From NCBI GenBank assembly GCA_963667815.1, contig OY764021.1: 64,000 nt of DNA; one strand, written 5' to 3'. Source of the DNA: Saccharicrinis sp963667815. Lineage in GTDB: Bacteria > Bacteroidota > Bacteroidia > Bacteroidales > Marinilabiliaceae. Of this stretch, positions 26,322 through 36,254 are shown piece after piece; the stretch's first letter is position 1; each line of letters starts with the position of its first letter. The notes under the pieces were generated by a model. It was given only the letters and a program-made list of their open reading frames with translations, ran no database searches and was not told the origin of the DNA. Position numbers and translations under genes: made by a program.

Positions 26322-29300
26322 TTATTGCTCGTTCCAAATACATTTCTTTAGGGTCTGAGACACATTGTTAATACTCTCATTGATGGATCCCATACTTTCA
26401 ACTACCTGCGACATTTGATTATTTCCTCCTGCTTTTAATTTTAAATTTTTACAGAAGGTAGCTTTAATGTCATTCCATCGCTGTAGCTCTTGATCTGTGA
26501 GTTTATTGAAAATCTCTTTGAACTTTAACATGTTTGCTTCAGCGCCCGAGGTTAAAGTCTGCGATTCACCTTCGTAATGTGAGAGAATCAATGAATCCAG
26601 TTCTTCATCATTCATGATGGCCACAACTTTTTCTGCTATTTTATTCATATTACGATAGGAACCTTGTAATTTAAATGGTGGCTCGGTTCTGTATTCTTCG
26701 GCTTGTGCTGCAGATGCAATGTATTGTTGATTTACTTCAGAGATCACATTTCTAACCTTAATCAGCTTTTTAATGATATTGACATAATCACTAATCTGTG
26801 CAGGCGTATGATTTGCCTCAAACTCCAGGCCGTCCTTATTTCCTGTTTCAGCCAATTTAAGAATCGGATAAATATCGTTATGGCTTTTACTGGCTAGCTG
26901 ATTTAATACTTGGTTTGAAGTTAATGAGTTCTCAATATAACTCATATTAAATATATCAGATGTATCACCAAGAATATCTCCGAGATTATAAATATCGGCC
27001 CTGTTGGCAAGCATGTCAGGAATCTGAAATTTATCTCCACTTTCAGTATATGGGTTTCCGGCCATAACAACACATACTTTTCTTCCTCTGAAATCGTAGG
27101 TTTTACTTTTTCCTTTATATACACCTTCAATTTTTCGTTGAGCATCACACAATGATATAAATTTCTGCAAAAACTCAGGATTACAATGCTGAATATCATC
27201 AAGATAAATCATCACATTATCCCCCATTTCAAAGGATAGGTTTAGTTTATTTAATTCTTCACGAGCACTGGCATTACTAGCTTCTGCAGGATCAAGTGAA
27301 GTAACGGAGTGACCAATAGCCGGTCCGTTTATTTTCATAAAGATAATGCCCAAACGACTGGCCAGGTATTCCATTAAAGTTGTTTTACCATAACCCGGAG
27401 GAGAAATTAACAGTAACATACCCATCAAATCGGTTCGTTTGTTTTCTCCGGCGGTACCCATCTGCTTAGCCAGGTTATCTCCAATAATTGGTAAGTAAAC
27501 CTTATCGATTAATTTGTTACGTACAAATGAAGACAACACTCTGGGCTTAAACTCATTTAAACGTAGCGAATCTTCAAAATCATCAATAAGTCCTTTTTTA
27601 AGATTAACATACAAATTATATCGACTATAGATATTGATTTCAAATTTCTTGAGACGAGATATAAATTGATTGTAATCAAATTGATAAGTTCCCTCTTTTA
27701 TAATTGAATGGTTTCCTTGAAAGCCAGCAAGTTGCTTTGTTAATTGTGCTTTAACAATATTTTTTTTGTCGTAATTACCAAGAAGTAACAGTACAGATAC
27801 TTCATTGACATATTGACTGTATTGCAACTTATTGTCTGCAGACATATAAGCTTTTAACCATTTTATGATTAATCTAAATTGAGAAGCAGGCACTTCCTTT
27901 AATTCCTGAATCGATTGATTAAATATGTCAGTAGCTGAATTTAGTCTAAGATAATCTGTAAAATCTCTATAAAATGTAGCAGCTTCATTGTCTATGATAA
28001 AAGAATCATCATGTATTACCTCATGAAACAGATAGGTAGCAGCCTCTTCAGCAAGAATCAAGTCGAACAACTTTGTTTCAGTAAGAAAAGCTTCGATTTT
28101 TGATTTTAATTCATCAATAATATCAGCAAATTCCTGAGAGTCGGGAAATAGTTTAATTAAAGCACCTACACCTTTTAACTGCTTGTAATAATAATCTTTT
28201 AAATCGGGATGTGTAAATTTATTCCAAAACAAACAAGCGCATGCCCTTGCGTTGGTAGAGTATTTTAAGAGACCTGCTGATTTATTTAATTCAATTAATT
28301 CCTTAACAATAATACCGGCATCCAGATCATGAACCCCCTTTACATATCCCTCATTGTATCGTTGCCCCATAAATTCCCTGATATGCTCCAGGGCATCATC
28401 TTCTGACAAAGAATTTAGTTTTCCGTTTAACCCCAATAATGAATTATTAAATACCTTACAAGCCAGGAACTCCGAGCGGTATACATCATTATTTTCAGAA
28501 GGAATGCTTTGATTCCATAAATCTTTGTAATTACTAAGTTCTGTATGGTTTACTTTTTCGTAAAAATTCGTTCCTGTCAAGTGAAAATAAAGTTCTTCAT
28601 CTTTAAATACAGTTGTTAACTCGCAAGGTTGTGTATTAACAGAAAATTGATGTACTCCAAACTTTATAATATTAGCTCCATCAACAAAAAGTTCTGTTTT
28701 ATCCTTGAGCTGTCTGATGGCCTCCTCCTTCATGCTTTTTAGCTGACTTTGTATCGTGTCAGCTTTTACAGAATCATCCAACTCAACCAACTCTTTAACG
28801 ATATTTCTTAGCTTTTCAATCATCAGATCCGAAGCGTAATAACCATTAATTTCACTTACTTCCTTGAATTTTGATATTCGGTTTTGAATCGCTTTTAATA
28901 TCCTGTCTGCTGATTGTAATAAAGTATTCGCTCTTTTATTTCGAGCTTCAACCAGACTGATCTTCTTGGATTCAAATGAGTTGTAAATTTCTTCTCTTTT
29001 GGTAGTTATCTTATCGATAAACTCATCAAACTCAGAAAATTTCCCTTCTAACTCTTCAATCTGAACCATCAGCTTGGTCTGAAACTCCACACATTTTTCA
29101 GGAGAATCAGCTAAATCAATATAATTGGTTAGTCCCTGGCTGATTAATTTGATCTGAGCATTAAATTCTGCAACACCTTCCTGACTGAGCAGTTCTTTTC
29201 TTTTGCGCTTTAGTGAAGCATTTACCTGGTTTAAACTGGAATAAAGACTGGATATACTTTCGATGATGCGTGTTGTTTCTGTTGCATCGTCAATCTTTAG

Positions 29301-31244
29301 GTTGCTGACAATCTCAATAAGCATTTCGAGCTCTTGAGATGAGTTTGTTAACTCTTCTTCAGTATTATTAATTTCAACAACCTTTTTAGCATCCTGAATC
29401 TTATCTTTTAATTCGTTTACTTTGTTTTGATATGGTTCCAGCGCCTCCTTTTTTAATAAAAACTGTACGCATTTTTTAGAGATATCCTCGTTGTATTGAA
29501 TTAAACTGTTTTCTGTTTCTTCTATTTTATTTAAATCAACATATCGAAGTTCTTTTAAGGAGATTGTTTCCCCCTGAATCGATCTGACATCAGCTAATAT
29601 TTGAACAAAGTCAATAATACTGGAGAAATTGGACCCTTTAATTTTTTGAGTCAGCTCTTCATTCAATTTAAAAACTCTTTCAACTTCCTGCTGACTATTT
29701 TTTTTGATCGCAACAACTTTGTCGTATTCTTCAATAGCATTGTTGGCTGTTTCTTTTATCTTTTGTAAGGCTTCATTCAGTTTTCCTGTTTCTTCACTAT
29801 TTATCCAATAATAAGTGTCTAAAACATCTCCAGCAATTTTTTTAATGTCGAAATATAAATTTGCATAGCTATCTTCTTTTTGAATGAGTTTTAAAACCTC
29901 ATTACATTCCGACATTCCTCTAACTATATCTTTGTTTCCTATTTTGTGCAGATAAGAATCCTGATTGGCTTCCAATTCAGAATGAAAGTCTAAATCGAGA
30001 TAAGGGGTTTTCCATATTTGTAATACATGGTGCTTCTGGGGTGTGCCATCGGTTTTAAAGTAACAAAGCTCACCATTTTTAAATAGCGAATAACCATGAC
30101 ATATTATTGGAGTGTTGACTTGCTGAGAAATAATATTATAGGATAATAAAACATATACACCATCCTGTGTATTATAGAAAACGTAAAGATAATCCTCTCC
30201 ATTGGGTGAAGTAATACGATGAATGAATTGCATATCTGCCAATTCATTATCGAATAATTTCATTTCTCCTGTCTGAAGATAATATCCGTTTGCAAAAATC
30301 AATCCCTGATTATCGGGCAATAAAACGCATGAATTTTCAATGGCGTCCACGCGAACTGCCTCCTGCATTTTCTTATTGAAAATGATATAGCGGAATTGCT
30401 CTTCCTGATATGGCTTAATTTTTAATACAATCAGATTATCAATAATAGCGTAGTAAAACTCTCCATCATCAAGTGTTTGTGTTTTATTATCTACTTCCTC
30501 TGCGTAAATACCAAAACCGGTATCTGTATTATTCTCTACTTTGATTGTTAAATCGCCATCTGTAGTCTCAACAAAAATTTGATCTTCAACGGAGATATGG
30601 GAATATTTTCCTTTAACATGCTGATCCCGTGTAGTCCGGGTCCATTTATATTCATGTTGATCGGGAAATATTAATTCATGTTCGCTTCGGTTATCAACAT
30701 ATTTAAGCTCATTTTCGTTTATCGCAAACTTAAGGGTTTTGATATCATATTTCCCTTTTCCGGTTTGAAACACCATAAATAAAGATGTTCCAATTTTAGC
30801 AAAAACTTTAAATTTCGCCTCTTTGTAATATTTGTATAAGTTTTTAAAATCTTTAATAAATTCATCAGAAAGAATAATATCCAATGAATTTTCTTTAAAA
30901 ACATGTTTATCTGAGTCATAATGATAAACACTAAACACATCAGAGACTTCAATTTCTGTCTTTAATCCAATTACAACATTATAGCCAAAAATGAAGGAAT
31001 CTCCTATGGTAATCATATCTGCAGGTATGCAATTATGCATCGTAGAAATACGCTCATTACCAAGCAAAGCTGATTCAATGGAACCAAAAGCATTTTTTCG
31101 TTCTGAATTAAGCCAGTCTAACTTTTGTTGCAGATCTTTACCATATTGATTTAAGCGATTACGAATAATCTCATAAGTACCTTGTTCAAGTTGGGGTTCA
31201 GCTACAGCCTGTTCTTTGTCGGTTAATTCTTCAGGATTGGCCAT
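26322..31244 (-). CDS. Giant AAA+ protein of the DNA repair ATPase (DUF3686-type) family
   Basis: A 1,640-residue cytoplasmic protein. The N-terminal part (about 15-400) is beta-rich and carries motifs I recall as conserved in the family: GTYEIIRNRLNQYG, IGDSFIFGYNV, YVDNRSEHE and DGDLTIKVENNTDTG. A long coiled coil spans about 480-810, and a helical region about 830-1270. The AAA+ domain has Walker A PPGYGKTT (Lys1287), Walker B YLDDIQ (D1349, D1350), a sensor-1 AGNP and a candidate arginine finger in LANRAD. The label DNA repair ATPase is a database name; no repair activity is established to my knowledge. Its neighbours are TerB-like, flotillin and YqiJ-like genes, which points to a membrane-linked machine. 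Confidence 0.88.
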   Translation of the reverse strand: MANPEELTDKEQAVAEPQLEQGTYEIIRNRLNQYGKDLQQKLDWLNSERKNAFGSIESALLGNERISTMHNCIPADMITIGDSFIFGYNVVIGLKTEIEVSDVFSVYHYDSDKHVFKENSLDIILSDEFIKDFKNLYKYYKEAKFKVFAKIGTSLFMVFQTGKGKYDIKTLKFAINENELKYVDNRSEHELIFPDQHEYKWTRTTRDQHVKGKYSHISVEDQIFVETTDGDLTIKVENNTDTGFGIYAEEVDNKTQTLDDGEFYYAIIDNLIVLKIKPYQEEQFRYIIFNKKMQEAVRVDAIENSCVLLPDNQGLIFANGYYLQTGEMKLFDNELADMQFIHRITSPNGEDYLYVFYNTQDGVYVLLSYNIISQQVNTPIICHGYSLFKNGELCYFKTDGTPQKHHVLQIWKTPYLDLDFHSELEANQDSYLHKIGNKDIVRGMSECNEVLKLIQKEDSYANLYFDIKKIAGDVLDTYYWINSEETGKLNEALQKIKETANNAIEEYDKVVAIKKNSQQEVERVFKLNEELTQKIKGSNFSSIIDFVQILADVRSIQGETISLKELRYVDLNKIEETENSLIQYNEDISKKCVQFLLKKEALEPYQNKVNELKDKIQDAKKVVEINNTEEELTNSSQELEMLIEIVSNLKIDDATETTRIIESISSLYSSLNQVNASLKRKRKELLSQEGVAEFNAQIKLISQGLTNYIDLADSPEKCVEFQTKLMVQIEELEGKFSEFDEFIDKITTKREEIYNSFESKKISLVEARNKRANTLLQSADRILKAIQNRISKFKEVSEINGYYASDLMIEKLRNIVKELVELDDSVKADTIQSQLKSMKEEAIRQLKDKTELFVDGANIIKFGVHQFSVNTQPCELTTVFKDEELYFHLTGTNFYEKVNHTELSNYKDLWNQSIPSENNDVYRSEFLACKVFNNSLLGLNGKLNSLSEDDALEHIREFMGQRYNEGYVKGVHDLDAGIIVKELIELNKSAGLLKYSTNARACACLFWNKFTHPDLKDYYYKQLKGVGALIKLFPDSQEFADIIDELKSKIEAFLTETKLFDLILAEEAATYLFHEVIHDDSFIIDNEAATFYRDFTDYLRLNSATDIFNQSIQELKEVPASQFRLIIKWLKAYMSADNKLQYSQYVNEVSVLLLLGNYDKKNIVKAQLTKQLAGFQGNHSIIKEGTYQFDYNQFISRLKKFEINIYSRYNLYVNLKKGLIDDFEDSLRLNEFKPRVLSSFVRNKLIDKVYLPIIGDNLAKQMGTAGENKRTDLMGMLLLISPPGYGKTTLMEYLASRLGIIFMKINGPAIGHSVTSLDPAEASNASAREELNKLNLSFEMGDNVMIYLDDIQHCNPEFLQKFISLCDAQRKIEGVYKGKSKTYDFRGRKVCVVMAGNPYTESGDKFQIPDMLANRADIYNLGDILGDTSDIFNMSYIENSLTSNQVLNQLASKSHNDIYPILKLAETGNKDGLEFEANHTPAQISDYVNIIKKLIKVRNVISEVNQQYIASAAQAEEYRTEPPFKLQGSYRNMNKIAEKVVAIMNDEELDSLILSHYEGESQTLTSGAEANMLKFKEIFNKLTDQELQRWNDIKATFCKNLKLKAGGNNQMSQVVESMGSINESINNVSQTLKKCIWNEQ

Positions 31245-31575
31245 GATAATCAGATTTATATGAAGATGGTAAATTAATTACCTGATGTAAAACAAATAGT
31301 GGATAATTAAAAAAACAATAAATAAAATTTTTGACTTGTTGTGGTTAAACAATATAGTTTCTACACATATGAATATGCTCAACAACCTATTATTCTCAAT
31401 CTGTGATCTGTTTCTTAATGCACCTGATAAAGTATGCTATTCATAAATTAAAATATAATAAAACAGCACCCTAAATACATATCGTATAAAAAATCCAAAC
31501 CATAACATACCTTGGTAATTATGGATTTGGATTTTTAACCACAACTTAATAGTTAAATTTTATTTTCACATTTTA
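31245..31575. other. Intergenic region, 331 bp, inside the flotillin-ATPase cluster
   Basis: It holds the flotillin terminator hairpin (31488-31536) and about 240 bp of very AT-rich DNA that should contain the ATPase promoter. I find no clear TAnnTTTG match on the minus strand and no ORF. The spacing implies two transcription units in the cluster. Confidence 0.4.
31488..31536 (-). terminator. Terminator hairpin after the flotillin gene
   Basis: AAATCCAAACCATAA (starting near 31491) pairs with TTATGGATTTGGATTT (near 31519-31534) with a single extra base. On the minus strand the stem is followed by a T-run. Confidence 0.65.
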
Positions 31576-33684
31576 TTAAAAAGGATCAATTCCTATCTCT
31601 GATGCAGACTTATTTGAAAGTCCTAAAGACTTAGCAATGTCCAACATATTAAAAATAGACTTTTTATCTCCTTCTGAATCAGCTTTATTACCTAGCTTAT
31701 ACAATAGGTTTGAAAGCGTCATATTCTTAATATCTTCAGAATTCACCCCAAATTGATCAATAAATCTTCTAATGTTATCTTTAAATGAAGTTCCATCTTC
31801 AGTGGAAAAGAAAGTATCTTTTACTTGTTTAAGTACAGTGCTGTTATTTACCACCTTGTCAATACTTTTACCATTTGAAATAGCCCCCATAATTTGCTCA
31901 AAGAACATTGTTTCTCCACCTACAATTTCAATATTGGCAGCTTTTAGTGCTTCACTAATAACCTTAGCCTGTGCAGCAGCAATATCTTTCTGAATATTGA
32001 TTTTTGCTAACTCTATTTCTTTGTCTTTGTTTAATCTTAATTTGAATTCTTCGTGCTCTTTACCTACACCATCCAGTTTCTTCATGGCAGCTGCTTTTTC
32101 CTCAATACCTTTGGCTTCCACAGAGAATTTTTCACTATTAACTCTGTTTTGTGCCATACCTTCTTTTTCTGTAGCTGTTGCTCTGGCTTCAATTATTTCA
32201 GCTTCTGCCATTCCTTTGGCTTTAATAGCTTCTGCTTCTGCTTTAGAAGAGGATAAGATAATTCTTGCATCCACATCTCCTTCTTTCTCCTTAGCAGCAG
32301 CTTTGGCTTCAATAACCTGAGCTTCCGAGATACCTAAAGCTGCAGCTTCAGCAGCTTTGGCTTCAGCCAATATTTTTGTAGCGGATGCTTCCTTGTCAGC
32401 AGCTTCCTGTGCGGCCTTAGCTTCAAGAATACGTTGTTCGGTTCTGAATTCGGCAGCCTTTCTGTTCGCTTCTGCACTCTTGATTTCTGTTACTAATTTA
32501 GTTTCCGCTTCTTTCTCAGCATCTTTGATAGCAACAAGCTTATTACGTTCTGCTTCGGCCTGCGCTTGAGTGTCTTTAATATTCTCTTCGGCAATAACTA
32601 CTGATTTCTGAACTTCAACTCGTTCTTTAATCACTTCCTGCATAATTTTTTGTTCTGCCTCAAGTGCCTTGTCTTTTTCAATCTTAGCCAAACTAACAAT
32701 TTTTTCTCTTTCGTTGGCTTCTAATTGTTGATCCTTTAATACAGCTTCTGATTCAATGGCTTCGGTTCTTTCTTTATTCTTTTGAGCCACAATAACCTGA
32801 CGCTGTTTGTTCTCTTCAGCAATCTGGATTTCTTCTTCCGCTGCAATACGTGCATTTTCGCTAATTCGACGTTGTTCTTCTCTCACTTTATCTATATCAG
32901 CCTGTTCACGGGCTTTTATGTTTTCAACCTCACGTTTTTGTTTCTCTTCTGTTTCTGCCAATTGCTTTTCTAACTGCAATACTGTTTCTCTAGCTTCAAC
33001 ATCTTGTTTGGTAACCGTTTTTTCTTTGTCCCTACGTATTTGGTTCGAAAGAATTTGTTGTTCAGATGTTATCTTAGTGATTTTCTTTATACCCTCTACA
33101 TCTAATATATTATCTGGAGATAATTGCTCAATAGGTGTTTGCTCAAGAAAATCAATCGCACAGTCATCCAGAACATAACCGTTTAAGTCAGTTCCAATAG
33201 TTCTTAAAATCTCAAGTTTGAATTTTTCTCTCGAATTATATAGTTCCACAAAATCAAATTGCTTACCTACTGTTTTTAAAGCTTCAGAGAATTTAGCATC
33301 AAACAAATCGACTAAAGCTTCAATATCAGAAGCCCTTTTACAACCAATTGCCTGAGCTACCTGAATAACGTCTTCGCCTGTTTTATTTACTCGTACAAAG
33401 AAATTTACTTTGATATCGGCTCTTAGGTTATCCTTACAGATAAGTCCTTCCTTACCCTGACGTGAAATAATTACTGTTTTCAGGGTAATATCCATTACTT
33501 CCATTTGATGTAAAACCGGGATGACAAACAATCCGTCAAATGAAACTTTTGTACCACCTTGTCCGGTTCGTACCAGGGCCTGCCCCTGTGTTGCTTTTTT
33601 ATAGGTTTTAATGACTAAAATGACAAAACCTATTAAGACCACAATTATTGCAGTCAATCCTAAAGTTGTTACTCCTTCAAGCAT
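31576..33684 (-). CDS. Flotillin / SPFH-domain protein, YqiK type
   Basis: A 702-residue protein with one N-terminal membrane segment (about 9-27). A band-7/SPFH domain follows (about 30-210, with GGTKVSFDGLFVIPVLHQ and an ISRQGKEGLICKDN segment), then a very long Ala/Glu/Lys-rich coiled coil (about 215-580) and a smaller C-terminal domain. This is the flotillin architecture, and the length fits YqiK-like members. Flotillins scaffold membrane microdomains and oligomerise through the coiled coil. The upstream gene, 3 bp away, encodes the YqiJ/NfeD-like partner as in E. coli yqiJ-yqiK. A downstream terminator separates it from the giant ATPase gene. Confidence 0.92.
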   Translation of the reverse strand: MLEGVTTLGLTAIIVVLIGFVILVIKTYKKATQGQALVRTGQGGTKVSFDGLFVIPVLHQMEVMDITLKTVIISRQGKEGLICKDNLRADIKVNFFVRVNKTGEDVIQVAQAIGCKRASDIEALVDLFDAKFSEALKTVGKQFDFVELYNSREKFKLEILRTIGTDLNGYVLDDCAIDFLEQTPIEQLSPDNILDVEGIKKITKITSEQQILSNQIRRDKEKTVTKQDVEARETVLQLEKQLAETEEKQKREVENIKAREQADIDKVREEQRRISENARIAAEEEIQIAEENKQRQVIVAQKNKERTEAIESEAVLKDQQLEANEREKIVSLAKIEKDKALEAEQKIMQEVIKERVEVQKSVVIAEENIKDTQAQAEAERNKLVAIKDAEKEAETKLVTEIKSAEANRKAAEFRTEQRILEAKAAQEAADKEASATKILAEAKAAEAAALGISEAQVIEAKAAAKEKEGDVDARIILSSSKAEAEAIKAKGMAEAEIIEARATATEKEGMAQNRVNSEKFSVEAKGIEEKAAAMKKLDGVGKEHEEFKLRLNKDKEIELAKINIQKDIAAAQAKVISEALKAANIEIVGGETMFFEQIMGAISNGKSIDKVVNNSTVLKQVKDTFFSTEDGTSFKDNIRRFIDQFGVNSEDIKNMTLSNLLYKLGNKADSEGDKKSIFNMLDIAKSLGLSNKSASEIGIDPF

Positions 33685-33687
33685 GAA

Positions 33688-34326
33688 TTAGTTATTAAAA
33701 GGTTCAATTAAATAGAGATTTTTTTCTGACACATAATCTATTACCAGACATGATTCTCCTTTATGTAAAATATTTATTTCTTCGGTAGATAATACATTAA
33801 TGATAAATTGGGAACCTTCGATTTTAATCTTTGCCTGCCCTAATTTATCATGCGTAGCTTCAAGAGTTATATAACAAATACGCCCTTTAAGACTTTTATT
33901 ATTTTGTACCTCATCTTCAGCCTTTGCAAAAACATGTACAAAAGGTGTAGTTGCAAACTTGGTTATAAAGGCGCTTATAAGGATGTTTGGAATTAAATAT
34001 ACCAGAGCTAGAAAAAAAGATGTATTGTTTAAATAGTAATTGACAAGTAATGATATAACCCATAAGGAAATACTAAAAAAACTAAGAATAACCATTAATG
34101 GTATTTTTCCTAAATTAAAAAAAGATAATGCTGAATTTAGCCATATTAACGAATCCCCGGCATTAATATCTATGTCAGCATCTACATCGGCATCTGCATC
34201 AATATCAAAAGAGTCCACATTAAAGACTCCTATAATAACTGTAATCCAATAAATTAATATTAAGATAAGCAGTGTGGTTGGAATTATATTCAATATTGAA
34301 AATGCGGCGTCCAGGGTTTCTTTCAT
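33688..34326 (-). CDS. YqiJ/NfeD-like membrane protein with OB fold
   Basis: A 212-residue protein. Membrane segments lie at about residues 14-34, 75-95 and 100-122, and a C-terminal OB-like beta domain (about 140-208, with LKGRICYITLEATHDKLGQAKIKIEG) faces one side of the membrane. Between the first segment and the pair lies an unusual run of alternating Asp residues, DIDADADVDADIDIN (about 41-55). NfeD-family proteins pair with flotillin-type SPFH proteins, and the flotillin gene starts 3 bp downstream. Role in binding or assembling the flotillin is inferred. Confidence 0.85.
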   Translation of the reverse strand: MKETLDAAFSILNIIPTTLLILILIYWITVIIGVFNVDSFDIDADADVDADIDINAGDSLIWLNSALSFFNLGKIPLMVILSFFSISLWVISLLVNYYLNNTSFFLALVYLIPNILISAFITKFATTPFVHVFAKAEDEVQNNKSLKGRICYITLEATHDKLGQAKIKIEGSQFIINVLSTEEINILHKGESCLVIDYVSEKNLYLIEPFNN

Positions 34327-34638
34327 CAGTAATAGTAGATGTGAATTGTATTTGGTAAAACTTTAAGTCATTCAAAAATAATTAATATTATCATAATATT
34401 ACTACGTACTAGTCAAAAGTTTAAAATATTGTAATACTCCATCATTATATCTCTGGTTATATAACACTTAGGACACAACAGAAACAACTACTAGCTTTAA
34501 ATAAAATAAATGATGAAAAAATATTTAATCCTTGCCAGGACAAAAACAACCGTTAGTTTAATCAACTCAATAATTAATTCATTATTTTATTGGCTCAATA
34601 ATTGTTATTTTACAAAAACAATTTAATGCCGAAACTAT
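34327..34638. other. Divergent intergenic region, 312 bp
   Basis: AT-rich region between the YqiJ-like gene (minus) and the DUF3108 gene (plus). It holds a minus-strand -7 element (34373-34380). No plus-strand match, RNA gene or strong hairpin was found. Confidence 0.4.
34373..34380 (-). promoter_or_regulatory. -7 promoter element of the YqiJ-flotillin unit
   Basis: On the minus strand this reads TATTTTTG, an exact consensus match, about 46 nt before the ATG at 34326. Confidence 0.45.
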
Positions 34639-35439
34639 ATGACTAACTATAAGAAAATATTGTTCTATATCCTTTGCTTTGTGATCTCACTAAACACATT
34701 TTCACAAAGCGCACCACCTTCGTACTCAGAAGCATATAAACCCGGGGAGCATTTAAAGTACAGTATAAGATACAGTTTTATTACAGGTGGTTATGTGACA
34801 TTTACAGTAAAAGATTCTAGCTTTAACAATACTTCGTGCAACTACGTTGAACTTAAAGCTAAAGCCACTGGTATTGTTGATGCTTTATATAAAATAAGAG
34901 ATCGTTATATCAGTTTCATTGATAAAGAAACGGACCAACCTGTTAAATCCATCAGAGATATTAACGAAGGAAGTTATAAATATTATAATGAAGTCACCTA
35001 TGATTATAATAGTTTATTAGAAGACTCGATAACAATTGACAGCAAAAAATCTGGCGAAGTAAAAGTTCCTTCTAACATACAGGATATTCTATCTGCATTT
35101 TACTTTGCCAGAAAATATGATTTCAATGACGACTTGAAAAAAGGTGACGTTTTGTTTTATACAACTTACTTCAGCGATGAACTTTTTCCATTACGCATTA
35201 AATATATTCGAACAGAAACTATTAATACGGAATATGGCAAAATGGAGTGCTACCTTTTTCATCCTGTAACTGAAGTTGGAAGAGCTTTTAAAACTGAAGA
35301 AGATATGAAAATATGGATTTCAAGGGATAAAAACAGAATTCCAATCAGAGTTAAAGTAAATTTAAGAGTTGGTTCATTTATCTGTGATTTAATAGAATTC
35401 AAGGGACTTAACAATTCTTTTAGTTGCATAAGAAATTAA
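34639..35439 (+). CDS. DUF3108 domain periplasmic protein
   Basis: A 266-residue protein with a signal peptide (cleavage near NTFSQ, residue 23). The mature part opens with YKPGEHLKYSIRYSFITGGYVTFTV, the characteristic start of DUF3108 proteins, which are predicted periplasmic beta-sandwich proteins of unknown function. Motifs such as RDRYISFID and KMECYLFHPV...GRAFKTEEDMKIWISRD complete the family pattern. It lies upstream of efp on the same strand but efp has its own promoter element. Confidence 0.8.
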   Translation: MTNYKKILFYILCFVISLNTFSQSAPPSYSEAYKPGEHLKYSIRYSFITGGYVTFTVKDSSFNNTSCNYVELKAKATGIVDALYKIRDRYISFIDKETDQPVKSIRDINEGSYKYYNEVTYDYNSLLEDSITIDSKKSGEVKVPSNIQDILSAFYFARKYDFNDDLKKGDVLFYTTYFSDELFPLRIKYIRTETINTEYGKMECYLFHPVTEVGRAFKTEEDMKIWISRDKNRIPIRVKVNLRVGSFICDLIEFKGLNNSFSCIRN

Positions 35440-35510
35440 ATTTATACAAAAAAACTAAACGATTCCAACATTAATTACGCCTTATAAACTAGCTATTTAA
35501 AGTATTTGAT

Positions 35511-35518
35511 TATTTTTG
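35511..35518 (+). promoter_or_regulatory. -7 promoter element of efp
   Basis: TATTTTTG, an exact match to TAnnTTTG, 48 nt before the ATG at 35567. Confidence 0.5.
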
Positions 35519-35566
35519 CAAAACTTTTATATACACAAAGATAATTTTAATACTTTTTTAAATACT

Positions 35567-36136
35567 ATGGCAACAACAGCTGATATTAGAAACGGGATGT
35601 GCATTTCATTTAAAAATGATTTATATGCAGTTGTGCAGTTTCAGCATGTGAAACCTGGGAAAGGACCTGCTTTTGTGAGAACTAAATTAAAAAGTATCTC
35701 TACAGGAAAAGTAATTGACAACACCTTTTCAGCAGGACATAAAATTGATGAGCAACGTGTAGAACGCAGATCTTATCAATACTTATACAAAGACGATATG
35801 GGTTATGTATTCATGAATAATGAAACATATGAACAAGTACCTATTGAAGAAAAGTTAATTGAAAACTACGACTTCTTAAAAGACGGTTTAAATTGTGAAG
35901 TTGTTTATCACGCAGACACAGAAACTCCATTATTAGTGGATCTACCAATGCATATTGAGTTTGAGATTACTTACACTGAGCCTGGTGTAAGAGGAGATAC
36001 TTCTTCAACTAACTCATTAAAACCAGCTACAATAGATACAGGATCAACCATAATGGTTCCGTTATTTGTAAATACCGGAGACTGGATTAAAGTTGACACT
36101 CGTGACAGATCGTATGTTGAAAGGGTAAAAAAATAA
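35567..36136 (+). CDS. efp: Elongation factor P
   Basis: A 189-residue translation factor that relieves ribosomes stalled at polyproline. The ATG at 35567 gives the normal N-terminus (MATTADIRNGM); an earlier start would overlap the promoter. Three beta-barrel domains are present. The loop at the tip of domain I reads KPGKGPA with Lys32, the position equivalent to the modified Lys34 of E. coli. The C-terminal signature GDWIKVDTRDRSYVERV is intact. No EF-P modification gene (epmA/epmB) lies in the window. Confidence 0.96.
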   Translation: MATTADIRNGMCISFKNDLYAVVQFQHVKPGKGPAFVRTKLKSISTGKVIDNTFSAGHKIDEQRVERRSYQYLYKDDMGYVFMNNETYEQVPIEEKLIENYDFLKDGLNCEVVYHADTETPLLVDLPMHIEFEITYTEPGVRGDTSSTNSLKPATIDTGSTIMVPLFVNTGDWIKVDTRDRSYVERVKK

Positions 36137-36153
36137 AACTCAAAATATACATG

Positions 36154-36184
36154 AAGCCCTGTTTATGCGAACAGGGCTTTTTTA
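36154..36184 (+). terminator. Intrinsic terminator of efp
   Basis: AAGCCCTGTT (36154-36163) pairs with AACAGGGCTT (36170-36179), followed by a T-run. Confidence 0.85.
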
Positions 36185-36254
36185 TTCGCAAACAAACTGT
36201 TTTCGCATTAAAAAATTTAATAACTTACCAAATAAACAATATTAATTGTAGCTA

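Noticed and set aside
31997..32320. Plus-strand Ser/Ala-rich frames across the flotillin gene
   Set aside because: Long open frames opposite an Ala/Glu-rich coiled coil arise from its codon composition. They have no start context or motif.
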